The position numbers were made by a program, and so were the translations under genes. Shown piece by piece: positions 44,911 to 56,756 of a DNA stretch of 64,000 nt. This DNA is from Codonopsis lanceolata (lineage: Eukaryota; Streptophyta; Magnoliopsida; Asterales; Campanulaceae): NCBI GenBank assembly GCA_013146195.2, contig CM028379.1, positions 59,407,693 to 59,471,692 on the forward strand. Reading direction: 5' to 3'. A model generated the notes under the pieces. That model did not search any database. It worked only from the letters and a program-made list of their open reading frames with translations, and was not told the DNA's origin. Position 1 is the first letter of the stretch. Every line of letters starts with the position of its first letter.

Positions 44911-46117
44911 TGTTATTTCTCACTGTATCTTAATTTGCATTTGTTCATTCATTACATTAGGTTTTATACTTAGTGGCTAAATGGGTTGCGTACTAGTTAG
45001 TGTGGCAACTGTGTATAGAACTTTGCCTTTAGAATAGTTTTTAGACTTCACAGGTTTCGACAGAAGACTTCGGCAAAGGCTTCACCAGCAGCCTTCACCA
45101 ACAGTCTTCACCGGGCGGAACCTTAATGCGCCTCGGACCGACATGGCGTATGTTGATACTCGTTGTATTTAGATTTATATATGCTCATACATTACATTAG
45201 TTTTGTACATCAGTGGCTAATTGGGCTGCGTATCGATTAGCGTGGCAACTGTGTATAGAACTTTGCCTAGAATAGTTTGTTTTATAGGACTTCACAGGTT
45301 CAGCGGAAGAGCTCTTTAAAGCACCTTCAGGAAGACATACTACATATCAGCAGCGGACCTACCTTGTATGCCACTTCGGTCAATCATGGCGTGTCGGTCA
45401 AACAATTATTAGTGGGTCAATTTAAGTTTACCCTTATCAGTTTGAATTAAGACATTCCTTGACATCTCGAGACCTAGCCGAAGCGGCTTTCCAAAGCGAG
45501 GAGTCTTTATGAGCCAGGCGATAAAAGCAAGAAAACGTCACCTCATGCGTAACAACTCTCACGCATCGACATCAGTTGCCGGTTTCTAGTCTCAAAAAAG
45601 ATCTCAGGCACCACTTTCACTTTCCTCGATATCTGTATCTGAAGCGAAATCTTCAAGACGGCTCCATGCATTTAATGCATTAAACCTAATAGAGTTGTTA
45701 AGTCTTCGTCTTCTCCAACGGATCTCCACAATGCTCCAGCTATAAATGCCACCATTAAAGACTGAAGACACACACTTGATGAAATGCTCTGAAAATCTAC
45801 AACAACTCTAAGTATTTATACTCAGTGCATTCAAGAGATCCTAAACAGATCAAGAAGTCCTCGACAATAACAAGAAGCTCTGCATCAACATTTATTACTT
45901 TACTTCTTGTTGTTTTCATTCAAACCTATTCTTCTGCACAAATTAAATATCTTGTTTACACAGATATTTAATTCCTTAACCCCCAAACACAAGTCAAGAT
46001 TTTGTACATGATCCTTTGAGAATATTCTTTGTAATAGATCTAGTGGAAAACATAGTGCACTTTTAAATCCAACGTTGACTGCCTTGGTGGTGGACGTAGC
46101 ACTCTTTATAGTGTGAA
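44911..46117 (+). repeat. SIRE-type copia LTR 1, 3' end lost
   Basis: Begins TGTTATTTCTCACTGTATCT and matches 57151-58413 (same start, GTGGCAACTGTGTATAGAAC, CTATAAATGCCACC TATA region at 45741, and AAATCCAACGTTGACTGCC). The first about 240 bp is partly duplicated in tandem (GTGGCAACTGTGTATAGAAC at about 45000 and 45240). It stops at 46117 where an opposite LTR is inserted. Confidence 0.8.
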
Positions 46118-47358
46118 TGTAAGTCCATATGGCAACAAATAAGGCTAGAGGGGGGGTGAATAGCCTTTTAAAAACTTTGAGGGGTGATTTTTGAAACCTT
46201 TTAAAATTGGCAGTGAAAAAGAAGTTTTGTCAGTCAGCTGAAAATTGGTCAGCTGGCTGACACTTTAAAAATGCCTAAGCTGAAGAAAATTGGTCAGTTG
46301 GCTGACAGAACAGTTTTCAAAGGAAGTTAAATTTCAAAGATGATCACTGAATATAGAGAAGAAACTAAAGAACAAATGAACTGAACAATTAAGCAAGCAA
46401 TTGTTGTTAACTGACTGACACTTAATTAGTTGAAAACCTTCTTAAGTGTTGAGTCAGTTTGCAAGAGTATAAGTAGTGGCTGACAAATCAGTTGAAGTGG
46501 TTCACAGATAAACTGCTACGTCCACTACCAAGTTGGTCAGACTTGGATTTTTGAAGTGCACCAATTTTATTAAAAATCTATTTGATCTCTAATGGATCAG
46601 TGTACAACAAAGACCAATGTTTATGGAGAATGATTGAGGAACAATCAAAATCGTGAGACAAATTGACTGACTTCAAAAGATATGAAAAGGATCGCTCAGT
46701 GTTTGCCTAAACAATAACTAGAAAGAAATATACAAGGGAGATTATCTAGCTAAAGTTTTAAGAAGACTAAGGCACAGAGAGAATTTCTTGAGAATATAAG
46801 GCTTCAGACTTCTGTGAATGTTTTCTCTTCTCTATTCTTCAAGAATGCTTCCAGTGGGTATATATAGATAATCTTCAAGAGTAACCCGTTAGGAACACAT
46901 TTTGAATTTGAAAATGTGTTTGGCAGATGCAGGATCTCAAAAGATATTGTGAAAATATTATTTAGCAGAATATCTACCAAAAACACAAAGTAGGAAAATG
47001 TCAGTACAAATATATGATCGATCAAATAGGGAAAGGTAAACTGACACTAAATACGTTAAGGTCAGCTAGAGTGAATAGCTGACAAAATAATTTTTGGCTG
47101 ACCAAAGATGATTTAAATTCTTGGCTGACAATCAAGTGGAATGTTTTTAAGCAAATCTAATTATGCAAGATTCAACAATCTCCTCCTATTTGCTTAAAAC
47201 CATTCACTTGAAAGCAGAAAGCCAAAAGTAACTTATGTTCCTGCAAGAATGATGTTAGTACAACAAGCAGATAGTATATGAGGAAAAGTAACTGAAAACT
47301 TTAAAGGTACCAAATGTAGACTACAAGTAAAACATGAGTTTAAAAGTAGTTCGAGTTT
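46118..47358 (-). repeat. SIRE-type copia LTR 2, opposite orientation, runs into gap
   Basis: Read on the minus strand it ends with GGCTATTCACCCCCCCTCTA and then CCATATGGACTTACA, matching the style of the SIRE LTR end (AAGCTATTCAACCCCCCCTC). It also shares GGTAGTGGACGTAGCA and TGCACTTCAAAAATCCAAG words with LTR 1. It starts at 46118 exactly inside LTR 1. The minus-strand start is in the gap. Confidence 0.7.
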
Positions 47359-47458
47359 NNNNNNNNNNNNNNNNNNNNNNNNNNNNNNNNNNNNNNNNNN
47401 NNNNNNNNNNNNNNNNNNNNNNNNNNNNNNNNNNNNNNNNNNNNNNNNNNNNNNNNNN
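47359..47458. other. Scaffold gap, 100 N
   Basis: Exactly 100 N; true size unknown. Confidence 0.99.
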
Positions 47459-47467
47459 AATAGGATG

Positions 47468-47632
47468 TGTTAGATTGAAAAATAAATGATGGGTAAAATA
47501 GGAAGTTAGGGGGGGTAAAGAGTAAATTTTAAAAATTGAGTAAATATGTGGGGTGTAGATAGAATTGGGGTGTAGAGAGAAGATGTTGGTGTGTGGTTAG
47601 CCTAGCCCATCATTTATTTTTTCAATCTAACA
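47468..47632. mobile_element. Short MITE with 26-bp terminal inverted repeats
   Basis: TGTTAGATTGAAAAATAAAT at the left and its inverted copy (one extra A) at 47606-47632. The target-site duplication is unclear because the left flank meets the gap. Superfamily undetermined. Confidence 0.7.
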
Positions 47633-47635
47633 ACA

Positions 47636-47986
47636 ATGTGTTTATCTAAGATAGTAAGTTTGAATTATTTTCAATTCACACACTCATAAAAGTGAATGAA
47701 TTCGTGTTTGGTAATAAAAAAAGAGAATGAAAATAACCAACAAAAAAACAAATTTGTAGGATAAGTTGTTATACAATTACAAAAAGTATACATTATAAAT
47801 GATCGAAAAACAAAGTATCAAAAAAGCTAAAAGCACAATAGCACAATTTATAAGTTTCAAAAAATGTAATGATTAAAATACAAAAAAAACATCCAATAAT
47901 TAAAAGTAAACAGAAAAATGAAGAAACTAACAAATCATTTTTTAAAAATCATTAACACCACGTGCAACACACGTGAACCTTACTAG
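47636..47986 (+). mobile_element. Second Helitron 3' end
   Basis: Stem CACGTG/CACGTG with loop CAACA at 47959-47975, 7-nt spacer, CTAG at 47983-47986 followed by T. The last about 60 bp aligns with the Helitron end at 39821 (AAAATCATTAA then the hairpin). The 5' end is not identifiable. Confidence 0.7.
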
Positions 47987-48139
47987 TATATAGTAAAAGG
48001 AAATAAAGAGAAATTATTTTACTTTTACTAAAGAAGAGAAAACAAAACTACAACTGAAATCATACAACTTAGAGAATAATTACAACATTCTTGTAAGCTA
48101 TTTTAAGAATAAAATAGTTATGCTAATACAAACTTTATT

Positions 48140-48740
48140 TATATTTACATGCATAAGCAGGAAAGAGACTTATTAAATAATGAGAAACATAATTATTTCT
48201 ATATTTAAAGTATGTGCAGAAAAAAAACTAATTAAACTGCCATAAATTATGATTAGTTTACATTAAAGTAAAGACAGAAAACAAATTAATTAAAATAGAA
48301 GGAAAATATAACTATTATTAAATTTAAAGTAATAACGAAAAAGAAACTAATTTAAACAGGACGAAAATGTAAGTATTATTACATTAAAGTAAGAATGGAA
48401 AAGAAACTAATTTAAACATGAAGAAAATGTAAAGAATGGAAAAGAAACTAATTTAAACAGGAAGAAAATGTAACGAATGGAAAAGAAACTAATTTAAACA
48501 GGAAGAAAATGTAACTATCATTACATTAAAGTAGAAACAGAAAGGAAACTAATTCAACAGAAAAAAAATGTAACTATTATTACACTAAAGTAGGAACGGA
48601 AAGGAAACTAATTTAAACATAAAGAAACTATAACTATTTCTACATTAAAGTAAAAGCAAAAAAAGAACTAATTAATTATCTATATTTTAACTATTTATAT
48701 ATTAAAGTATAAACATAAAGGAAACTTACTTAGATATCGA
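48140..48740 (+). repeat. Degenerate tandem array, about 60-bp units
   Basis: About nine to ten copies of a unit with ATTAAAGTA, GAAAAGAAACTAATTTAAAC, AGGAAGAAAATGTAACTATT. Two adjacent copies near 48430-48520 are shortened to about 45 bp. Decay increases toward both ends. Confidence 0.85.
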
Positions 48741-48784
48741 TATTTAAGTTATAGATTATAATAAATAACTACAGGGATATAACT

Positions 48785-49663
48785 TACCTCTTGGAACGTG
48801 AGTGTCTGAACCCGGTATGCCTGGGCTTAAGCCCACTAGGCGGCCTACATGTGCTTCCATGTCCTTCCGAGAAAGGAAGTCTTTTTGTTTTGTTTGTGTG
48901 TTGTCGAAATTCGGGCGGCGTAACTGCTTGTATTTGTTGCTTTTCACCTCAGGATCCGGGCAACACAACTTCTTGTTTTGGCTTGATATTGCGTCTGAAA
49001 TCGGGCAACGCAACTGCTTGTTTTTGCTTGATATAACGTCTGAAGTCGGGCAGCACAATTGTTTGTTTTGGCTTGTTGGAACCGGTTAAATAGGGCGGGA
49101 ACGTAATCGGTTAGCTAGGTTTATCTTTGGCCGGTGGGTATAAGTGTTTAGGAGGGATTCTAGCAGCTTGACAACACTCTTAGATTTATCTAGAAATTAA
49201 CTACATATAATTTCTTCAGCGTTCTCTGCTCTCTGTTCTTTCGTCTCTTTTTTGCACTGAAGAAGGCCTCTATTTATAGATGGAGGAGCAAACTTACTCT
49301 CGAAAGAAGAAAAGATATTTTGCATTTGTGCTTGAAGTGGTTGTACCCTACGCTGAAGGAATTGTACCAAAAAGGAAACTAAAAACGCACAAAACAGAAA
49401 TGGGCGCCCCCTATTACAAAATGGGGCGTAGCACCCATTATTGTAATAGGCAGCACCTATTTCTCTTTTCTCTTTTCTTTTTGACACTTTCCCCCCTTCT
49501 GCTCTCTGATTGTTTCTTGTTTTGTCCTTTGACACTTTGAACCCCTTGAAAGTTAATGAAAACTTAACAGAAACTTAACATTTGTTAGTCCATTTAAAAA
49601 ATTATAAATTATATTTTTTAGTACATATATATAAATTAGGGGTACGAATTTGGGGTGTCTATA
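48785..49663 (-). repeat. Tat-lineage LTR fragment (minus)
   Basis: The right end GGGGTACGAATTTGGGGTGTCTATA matches the element A LTR start (CA to TA). TATA box in TCTATTTATAGA at about 49269-49280. Repeated TCGGGCAGCACAA-like words (48905-49060) as in the A LTR. Diverged and truncated on the left. Confidence 0.75.
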
Positions 49664-51433
49664 GGAACGATGCATCGTCTTCACGAATTATAGAAGTCGT
49701 GATCACTATGTATCGCCATATTAGATACTGCACACACCCCTCCACTGCTAACCACAGTGGGGATGTAGCCCCCTCTAGCGCAACCAAAAGAGTACATTTG
49801 CTAGTGCTATGCGTCTGAGTAGAGAGCTCAGCACCCAAGTAGACAGCTCGGCACCCGAGTAGACAACTCAATATTCTTGATACACAAATCATGGGTATCT
49901 TCGGTACGTTCATTATTTAACACTTGTGATTACAGGAGCAACACAACGACATTGATTCGGTATCTTCCCTATCCCTTATGTGGTTTACAATGAACACTTA
50001 TGTGGCAACAAAGTGTTAGTTGAACATGAGATCTAATTGACCATGTTTGTATTGATTATATATCGTTCAGGAACTTAATGTGTATATATACATACTTATA
50101 CATGATTATTATATGAGATACTTGATGTGTGTATATATCGATATGCATACTTGTTTATGATGATTCTTATGAGAGTTCATTCTAATTGATTTGGTTTGTT
50201 AATGAGCAAGGAATTTCACCCTAGTTCATTTAGACGGTTTAGTAAATGAGAAAGAAAGGTTATCTTGTAGAGTATCGAGCATACAACACGTCTTAATGGG
50301 TTTTCGTCGTAGTAATGCGATGGCATGTATAATTACAACATTGTTTCATATTATGTTATATTGTTATTTGTAGTAGCGTACTTGGTCTTTATGACTCACT
50401 ACGTGCTTTATTTTCTAGTGTGCAGTTATTTGTTAGCCGCGTTGAGGCCGAATAGATCCTGACTGTAGCAGTGCATTGGATCGATAGCTGAGTTGAGCTC
50501 GTGTGGTTCGGGTTTGTCACAGTTGCCATTTTTTCTGAGTTGTTGTTCGCGGAGTCCTGTCTAGCATTGTATTACATTTGTTATTTTTGTCATCCTATTC
50601 TGTTAAGGACGATGCTAGGTAAAGTTGTATAAACTTTATAGTCGGGTAGTATTCCTAGTCTTGTTTGATTGTTTTTCTGTTGCTGACCTTTGTGGTCGAG
50701 CTGGTATACTTTATCTTATACTCCCTCCGTTTTCAAAATATTGTCTACTTTGATCTGGCACACCGTTTAAGAAAAAATAATTGACTTTAATATAAATATT
50801 GGTAAAATATGTGGTTTCCTTTAATGCCCTTGGGTATGTGGTCATAATTAAAGTAGGTAGAAAAAGTAAGGGTAAAATGGTAAAAGTATTTTTCTAAAAA
50901 GGAAAGTTTTGAAAGTGGACAATTATTTAAAAACAGACGAAAAAGGAAAGGTGGACGATAATTTGAAAACATAGAGAGTAGTATTTATTCAGTTGTCTCT
51001 CGAGTAAGCAGTAGCTACGGGGAATTCAGTATTACTGTTGTTGTTAACCCCGGTATGATTTAGTCATTGGGTCATTGTGATATCAACTTGGTTCTTTGTT
51101 GAAACGCCGGCCTGGAGTGCAGATGGTTTGTTTTGTGTCTGCAGTGTTACGGCACATAAGTTTTGTTTTCCCCTCGTGAGACAATCGCCTCTCTTAGTTT
51201 CATTTGGTATTGGTTTCGAGCTTCCCAACTCGGGGCTTCACTCCATTATTGCTTGCGCAGATTCAATTTTTGTTGACCCGTATTTTAGTATGACTTCACG
51301 TTCATGTTTAGAGCTTGATACCTCAACTATTTGACTTGTACCACCGTTTAGCTTGTGCTCGTCCTTTATTTATTTTAGTTCCAGTAGCACGACCTTGGGA
51401 TTTCATGTTGGAAATTCGGGTCGGATCGTCACA
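49664..51433 (+). repeat. Chromovirus-type LTR, 5' truncated, with inserted MITE
   Basis: Starts at a point matching 25436 in the LTR at 22432-26636 and ends GATCGTCACA. A PBS-like TGTATCAGAGC follows at 51437. The family-M1 MITE is inserted at 50721-50978. No gene. Confidence 0.75.
50721..50978 (-). mobile_element. Mariner-type MITE, family M1, copy 3 (inverted)
   Basis: CTCCCTCCGTTTTCAAAATA at the left and CATAGAGAG before TA at the right; read on the minus strand it aligns with copies 1 and 2. Confidence 0.8.
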
Positions 51434-53079
51434 GTTTGTATCAGAGCTTAAGTTAGTTATATAAGCCAGGGGAGGTTCCATGGCCTAGGTTGGGTTGGGT
51501 TTATCGTCGAGTATTTACCGTCGAGTGTTGTGTATAGTGCCTTATTGGCATGTTCTTTTGTAAAGGTATAAGACTTGGAGTACTAAGTTTATTTTGGTGT
51601 AAATTTCCGTGAGTACAAGTTTTTGTCTAAGAGTAATATATTTCTCATATGTTGTTTCTATGTCGCAGTTATACCAAAAGTGGGTGTTGTATTTCAGTAG
51701 AGCCATTGTTCTTAGCTCGTTACTTATGATCGGATAGGTTAAGATTGTCCGTCCCGAGAGTGATTGTCATGGTATTCTTTAGAGCCAATAATCATGGATT
51801 TACGTCTTGAGAGCGGAGTGGCTAAGCCTCACGTAGTACTTAGTGGTATTTCATAGATTGCTATATAAGTATATATAGTTATTGTAGTTCTTGACCATGA
51901 GATCTGGCGTTGCTTGGTGTTGGGGGATTTGAGTACTCTTTCCCGATGGTTGTATTTTGGTATTGAAGGGACTACCTCGATCAAGGAGAAATTTCCTTAT
52001 GATATTTTGAAACTAGGTGATTGGCTAGTAGATGATCATGTGATGATTGGTGGATTGGTTGTCGACCCATATACAGTTTGAATTATAAGGATTGGTCATA
52101 GGCTAGTTAGTAAGTATATACTACCTAGTGACTCGAAAGACGTTTTGCCTTGTTATTAGTCTAATACGTTAGTAAAAGTATTAGCGTTGTGCAATGTGAT
52201 TTATCTATCCTTGATAGATCGTTAATAGTGTTAATATTCCATACCTAGTATACTTGCATAATAGATTAATATACTATGTTGTATTATGTTAATGTCATGC
52301 TTATATGTGTTTATGATATGTGTTCATGAGATGGAGATAAAGGATGCTTTTATGTGATTCATGAACACCCTGCATCATATACAACGAAAGCTTTTGAAGC
52401 CACTTCAGAGGGCCCCTGGCTTGGTTATCAAGAGGTCTTCATCGGAGAACTAGAATGGTATAATAAAATATAGGAATTGACTAAATTCGTTACCAAAATG
52501 GGATGGAAAAGAAAATGGTATATTGATATACATGTGTAATAAGGTACATGTTGTATATGAGGTTGTGCTATAAATGAGATAACTTGCTATATACAATTCT
52601 TATGTGTGTAGTTTTGAAATTGTGTAATTTGATATGATAAATGTCCTTCATAGTAAATGAGTATAAGGTCATATGTTGATGGTTATTTACATGATTAATT
52701 ACATGTTTAACGAGTGAGAGCGTATTGAACCCTAGAGATTCATGTTGTGACCGGAGTACAGTGTTGAACCCAGAAAATTTTCTTTTGGGAGTTTGTTGGT
52801 TTCGGTGAAAATATTGCACATGATTTTGATATTTTAGCATGGTATGATTTTCATAGTCATTTGGAAGAGAGACATTAAACCTTGATATCTACATTTGACC
52901 CTGATTTATTAAGTTACACTCATGTTGAGATTGGTTTTAGTTGGTAATTGAGAGTTACCCTCGAGATAAGAAGCTCACCTAGGTGGTCACCTCGATTGTA
53001 TTTGAAGGCCAAAGTGTTAATCTTGTGATCTCTTATGGAATAGTGAATTCGAGGATGAATTTTTTAAGGTGGTGAGGAC
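51434..53079 (+). other. Non-coding interior 1 of the chromovirus-type element
   Basis: Lies between PBS and PPT (TTTTAAGGTGGTGAGGA). It contains no gag or pol motif; the minus frame at 52568-52840 is a shadow conserved only because the two interiors are near-identical. At 1.65 kb it is far shorter than an autonomous interior. Confidence 0.7.
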
Positions 53080-53818
53080 GTAAGACTCCGAACCTTTTTA
53101 TGTTAGACTTTCACGTGTTGCGTACCGAACTTCCGTACTATTGCTTGTTAAGCTTGTTGTGAGAGCCTAGATATGTGAGGTTAGGCTATTTAGAGGCCAA
53201 TAACCTAGGAGTATGTGGTTCATACTCGTATATCTGTTATAGTTACAAGTCATAGCTCGACGTTGGTCGTTACACGACTCGGTCGAGAGTTTACTTGAGT
53301 AGTTCTTTCCTGTGACCTCGGTTATACCTCGGTCTTCGTGTGGCTATTTTGTGTGTTCTTTTATGTGTGATAGCTCAGTTGTCTCTCGGGCAAGCAGTAG
53401 CTACGGGGAATTTAGTATTACTATTGTTAATAACATCGGTATGATTTAGCCGTTGGGTCATTGTGATATCAGCTTGGTTTTTTGTTGAAACACCGACCTG
53501 GAGTGTTGATGGTTTGTTTTGTGTCTGCAATTTTGTGGCACGTAAGTTTTGTTTTCCCCTCGTGAGACAATCGTCTCTCTTGGTTTCATTTGGTATTGGT
53601 TTCGAGCTTCCCAACTCGAGGCTTCACTCCATTATTGCTTGCGCAGATTCGATTTTTGTTGACCCGTATTTTAGTACGGCTTCATATTATTGTTTAGAGC
53701 TTGATAGCTCGACTGTTTGACTTACACCATCGTTTAGCTAGTACTCGTCCTCTATTTATTTTAGTTCCAGCGGCACAACCTTTGAATTTCATGTTGGAAA
53801 TCCGGTCGGGTCGTCACA
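53080..53818 (+). repeat. Short chromovirus-type LTR between two interiors
   Basis: Begins GTAAGACTCCGAACC (TG start degraded) and ends GGTCGTCACA. The second half matches 50985-51433 closely; the middle of the full LTR is deleted, leaving 739 bp. Followed by a perfect tRNA-Met PBS TGGTATCAGAGC at 53821-53832. Confidence 0.8.
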
Positions 53819-55497
53819 GTTGGTATCAGAGCTTAAGTTAGTTATAAGCCAGGGGAGGTTCCATGGCCTAGGTTGGGTTGGGTTTATCGTCGAGTATTTA
53901 CCGTCGAGTGTTGTGTATAGTGCCTTATTGGCATGTTCTTTTGTACATGTATAGGACTTGGAGTACTAAGTTCATTTTGGTCTAGATTTCCGTGAGTGCA
54001 AGTTTTTGTCTAGGAGTAATATATTTCTCCTATGTTGTTTCTATGTCGCATTTATACCAAGAGTGGGTGCTGCATTTCGGTAGAGCCATTATACTTTGCT
54101 CGTTACTTGTGATCGGATAAGTTAAGATTGTCCGTCCCGAAAGTGATTGTCATGGTATTCTTTGGAGCCAATAATCATGGATTTACGTCTTGAGAGCGGA
54201 GTGGCTAAGCCTCCCCTAGTGGTATTTCATAGATTGCTATATAAGTATATATAGTTATTGTAGTACTTGACCATGAGATCTTGCATTGCTTGGTGTTGGG
54301 GGATTTGATTAATCTTTCCCGATGGTTGTATTCTGGTATTGAAGGGACTACCTTGATCAAGGAGAAATTTCCTTATGATATGTTGAAACTAGGTGATTGG
54401 CCGGTAGGTGATCACATGATGATTGGTTAGATTGGTTGTTGACCCGTATACGGTTTGAGTTATAAGGATTGCTCGTAGGCTAATTAGTAAGTATATGCTA
54501 CCTAGTGACCCGAAAGGTGTTGTTTTGCCTTGTTATTAGTCTAGTACGTTAGTAAAAGTATTAGCGTTGTATAATGTGCTTTATCTATCCTTGATAGATC
54601 ATTAATAGTATGAATATTCTAAACCTGGTATATTTGCGTAGTAGATTAATATACTATGTTGCATGATGTTAATGTCATGCTTATATGTGTTTATGATATG
54701 TCTTAATGAGACCGAGAAAAAGGATGTTTTTATGTGATTCACGAACACCCTACATCCTATACGATAAAAGCTTTTGAAGCCACTTCGGAGGGCCCCTGGC
54801 TTGATTATCAAGAGGTCTTCGTCGGGGAACTAGAAAGGTATAATAAAATATAGGAATTGACTCAACCCGTTACCAAAATGGAATGGAATAGAAAATGGTG
54901 TACTGATATACCTGTGCAATTAGGTACATGTTGTATATGAGGTTGTGCTATAAATGAGATAACTTGCTATATGCAATTCTTATGTGTGTAGTTTTGAAAT
55001 TGTATAATTTGATATGATAAATGTCTTTCATAGTAAATGAGTATAAGGTCATATGTTGATGGTTATTTAAATGATTAATTACATGTTTAACAAGTGAGGC
55101 GTATTGAATCCTAGAGATTAATGTTATGACCGGAGTATTGTGTTGAACCCAGAAAATTTTGCTTTGGGAGTTTGTTGGTTTCAGTGAAAATATTGCACGT
55201 GATTTTGATATTTGTAGCATGGTATGATTGTCTTAGTCATTTGGAAGAGAGACATTAAACCTTGATATCCACGTATGACCAGGATTTATTAAGCTACACT
55301 CGTGTTGTAGTACCTTATTGAGAGTCAGGCATGACTCGACATTGAGATTTGTTTGAGTTGGTAATTGAGAGTTACCCTCGAGATAGGAAGCTCACCTAGG
55401 TGGTCACCTCGATTATGTTTGAAGGCCAAAGCGTAAATCTAGTGGTCGCTTATGGAATAGTGAATTCGAGGACGAATTCTTTTAAGGTGGTGAGGAT
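53819..55497 (+). other. Non-coding interior 2, duplicate of interior 1
   Basis: Aligns end to end with 51434-53079 (TAAGTTAGTTATAAGCCAGG at the start, GGTGGTGAGGAT at the end). It stops at the LTR boundary, where a third LTR would begin, and SIRE coding sequence follows directly. Confidence 0.8.
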
Positions 55498-56219
55498 TCA
55501 GACGGGATCTTCATCAGCCAAACCAAATATGCAAGGGAACTTATCAAGAAATTTGGTCTAGATTCAGCTAAAGGATTCGAGACTCCAATGTCTACCGACT
55601 GTCATCTTGACAAAGATGAGAAGGGAAAGCAAGAGAACGTGACCAAGTATCGAGGAATCATAGGTTCACTTCTTTACCTTACTGCCACTAGACCTGATAT
55701 AATGTTTGTTGTTTGTGTTTGTGCTAGATTTCAGGCAAATCCAAAGGAATCACATTTGCTTGCTACTAAACGTATCATTAGATATGTTTCAACAACTATA
55801 AATCTGGGTATCTGGTATTCAAAAACGAACAACTTTGATATGGCTGGATACTCAGATGCAGACTATGTAGCCTGCAAAATTAGCAGAAGAAGCACCAGTG
55901 GGACTTGTCAATTTCTCGGAAATAAACTTGGGTCATGCAAAAAGCAAGGATCAGTTGCAAACTCAACCACAGAGGCAGAATACATTGCTGCCAACAGCTG
56001 TTGCTCTCAACTACTTTGGATGAAGCAGCAACTAGTGGACTACAACATCAAGACTGCAAATTGTCCCATAATGTGTGACAACACTTCTGCAATTTCAGTC
56101 TCAAAGAATCCAGTGATGCACTCAAAGACAAAGTACATTGATATTCGTAATCATTTCCTCAAAGATCATGTGGAAAAGGGTAACATTAGTCTAAAATATA
56201 CAGCAGACTGGGAGAACTT
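55498..56219 (+). pseudogene. SIRE-type copia RT end and RNase H
   Basis: The frame opens with DGIFISQTKYARELIKKFGL, the last part of a copia reverse transcriptase, followed by KYRGIIGSLLYLTATRPDI and the RNase H blocks GYSDADYVACKISRRSTSG, NSTTEAEYIAANSCCSQLLW and CDNTSAISVSKNPVMHSKTK. The catalytic acids of RNase H (Asp, Glu, Asp) are present. Everything upstream (gag, protease, integrase, RT core) is missing, and the usual KTxxQxADIFTKALP tail is lost: sequence switches at about 56205 to the following ORF. The fragment is open but cannot work alone. Confidence 0.85.
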
Positions 56220-56756
56220 ACCAGTATCTCCACAGTTGCTGCCGAGCTAGCAACAGCAACGTCTAAAGCTGCCAACCGAAATGCCGCCATCCTTCGCCAA
56301 TTTCAAAAGGATGTATGGACCAAGTTTGGAGAAATGCGGCACGAGTCTACTGATTTAAAAATAAACATGGAAGCTCAACGTAACGATTGTGTCAGGCTCT
56401 GCTCCACTCTCTTCTACCAACTCTTCCACAGCATAACCCTTTACCTGGGTCACAGACACCCTCCAGTTCTGCAGCTCAACGATCAAGCTCTTGACGTCGT
56501 ACATGATCAAATCAATGCTGAGCACGAACGTGATCTGTCCATCACGGAGGAGAGACAACTAAGGTCTATGAACCGAACTCTGATGGAAGAGAACAGCAAA
56601 CTTCGTGAAGAACTTGACTACCGTTCTCGCTCCACCAGTCAACCAACCTCTGCTGATGAAGTATATATCAGAAGAGTTGAAGAACTTGAGCGTCTACACC
56701 AAGAAAGAGAAGCAGCTGACAGAGCAGCCAAAGGAAAAGGAAAAAGGCCTTGGTAG
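56220..56756 (+). CDS. Coiled-coil third ORF of a SIRE-type element (partial)
   Basis: An open frame continues from within the RNase H end (first clear residues ISTVAAELATATSKAANRNA) to a stop at 56754-56756; the first ATG in frame is 56334 (140 residues). The C-terminal half is rich in Glu, Arg and Leu and looks like a coiled coil (ERDLSITEERQLRSMNRTLM, EENSKLREELDYR, RRVEELERLHQEREAADRAA), ending in a basic KGKGKRPW. SIRE elements often carry an extra ORF after pol, sometimes called envelope-like and containing coiled coils; I see no signal peptide and no convincing membrane segment here. Its N-terminus was probably removed by the same deletion that cut the RNase H tail. Function unknown. 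Confidence 0.55.
   Translation, partial: TSISTVAAELATATSKAANRNAAILRQFQKDVWTKFGEMRHESTDLKINMEAQRNDCVRLCSTLFYQLFHSITLYLGHRHPPVLQLNDQALDVVHDQINAEHERDLSITEERQLRSMNRTLMEENSKLREELDYRSRSTSQPTSADEVYIRRVEELERLHQEREAADRAAKGKGKRPW

Noticed and set aside
52568..55220. Conserved 90-residue minus-strand ORF present in both interiors
   Set aside because: Conservation is explained by recent duplication of the whole interior; no domain or codon bias.
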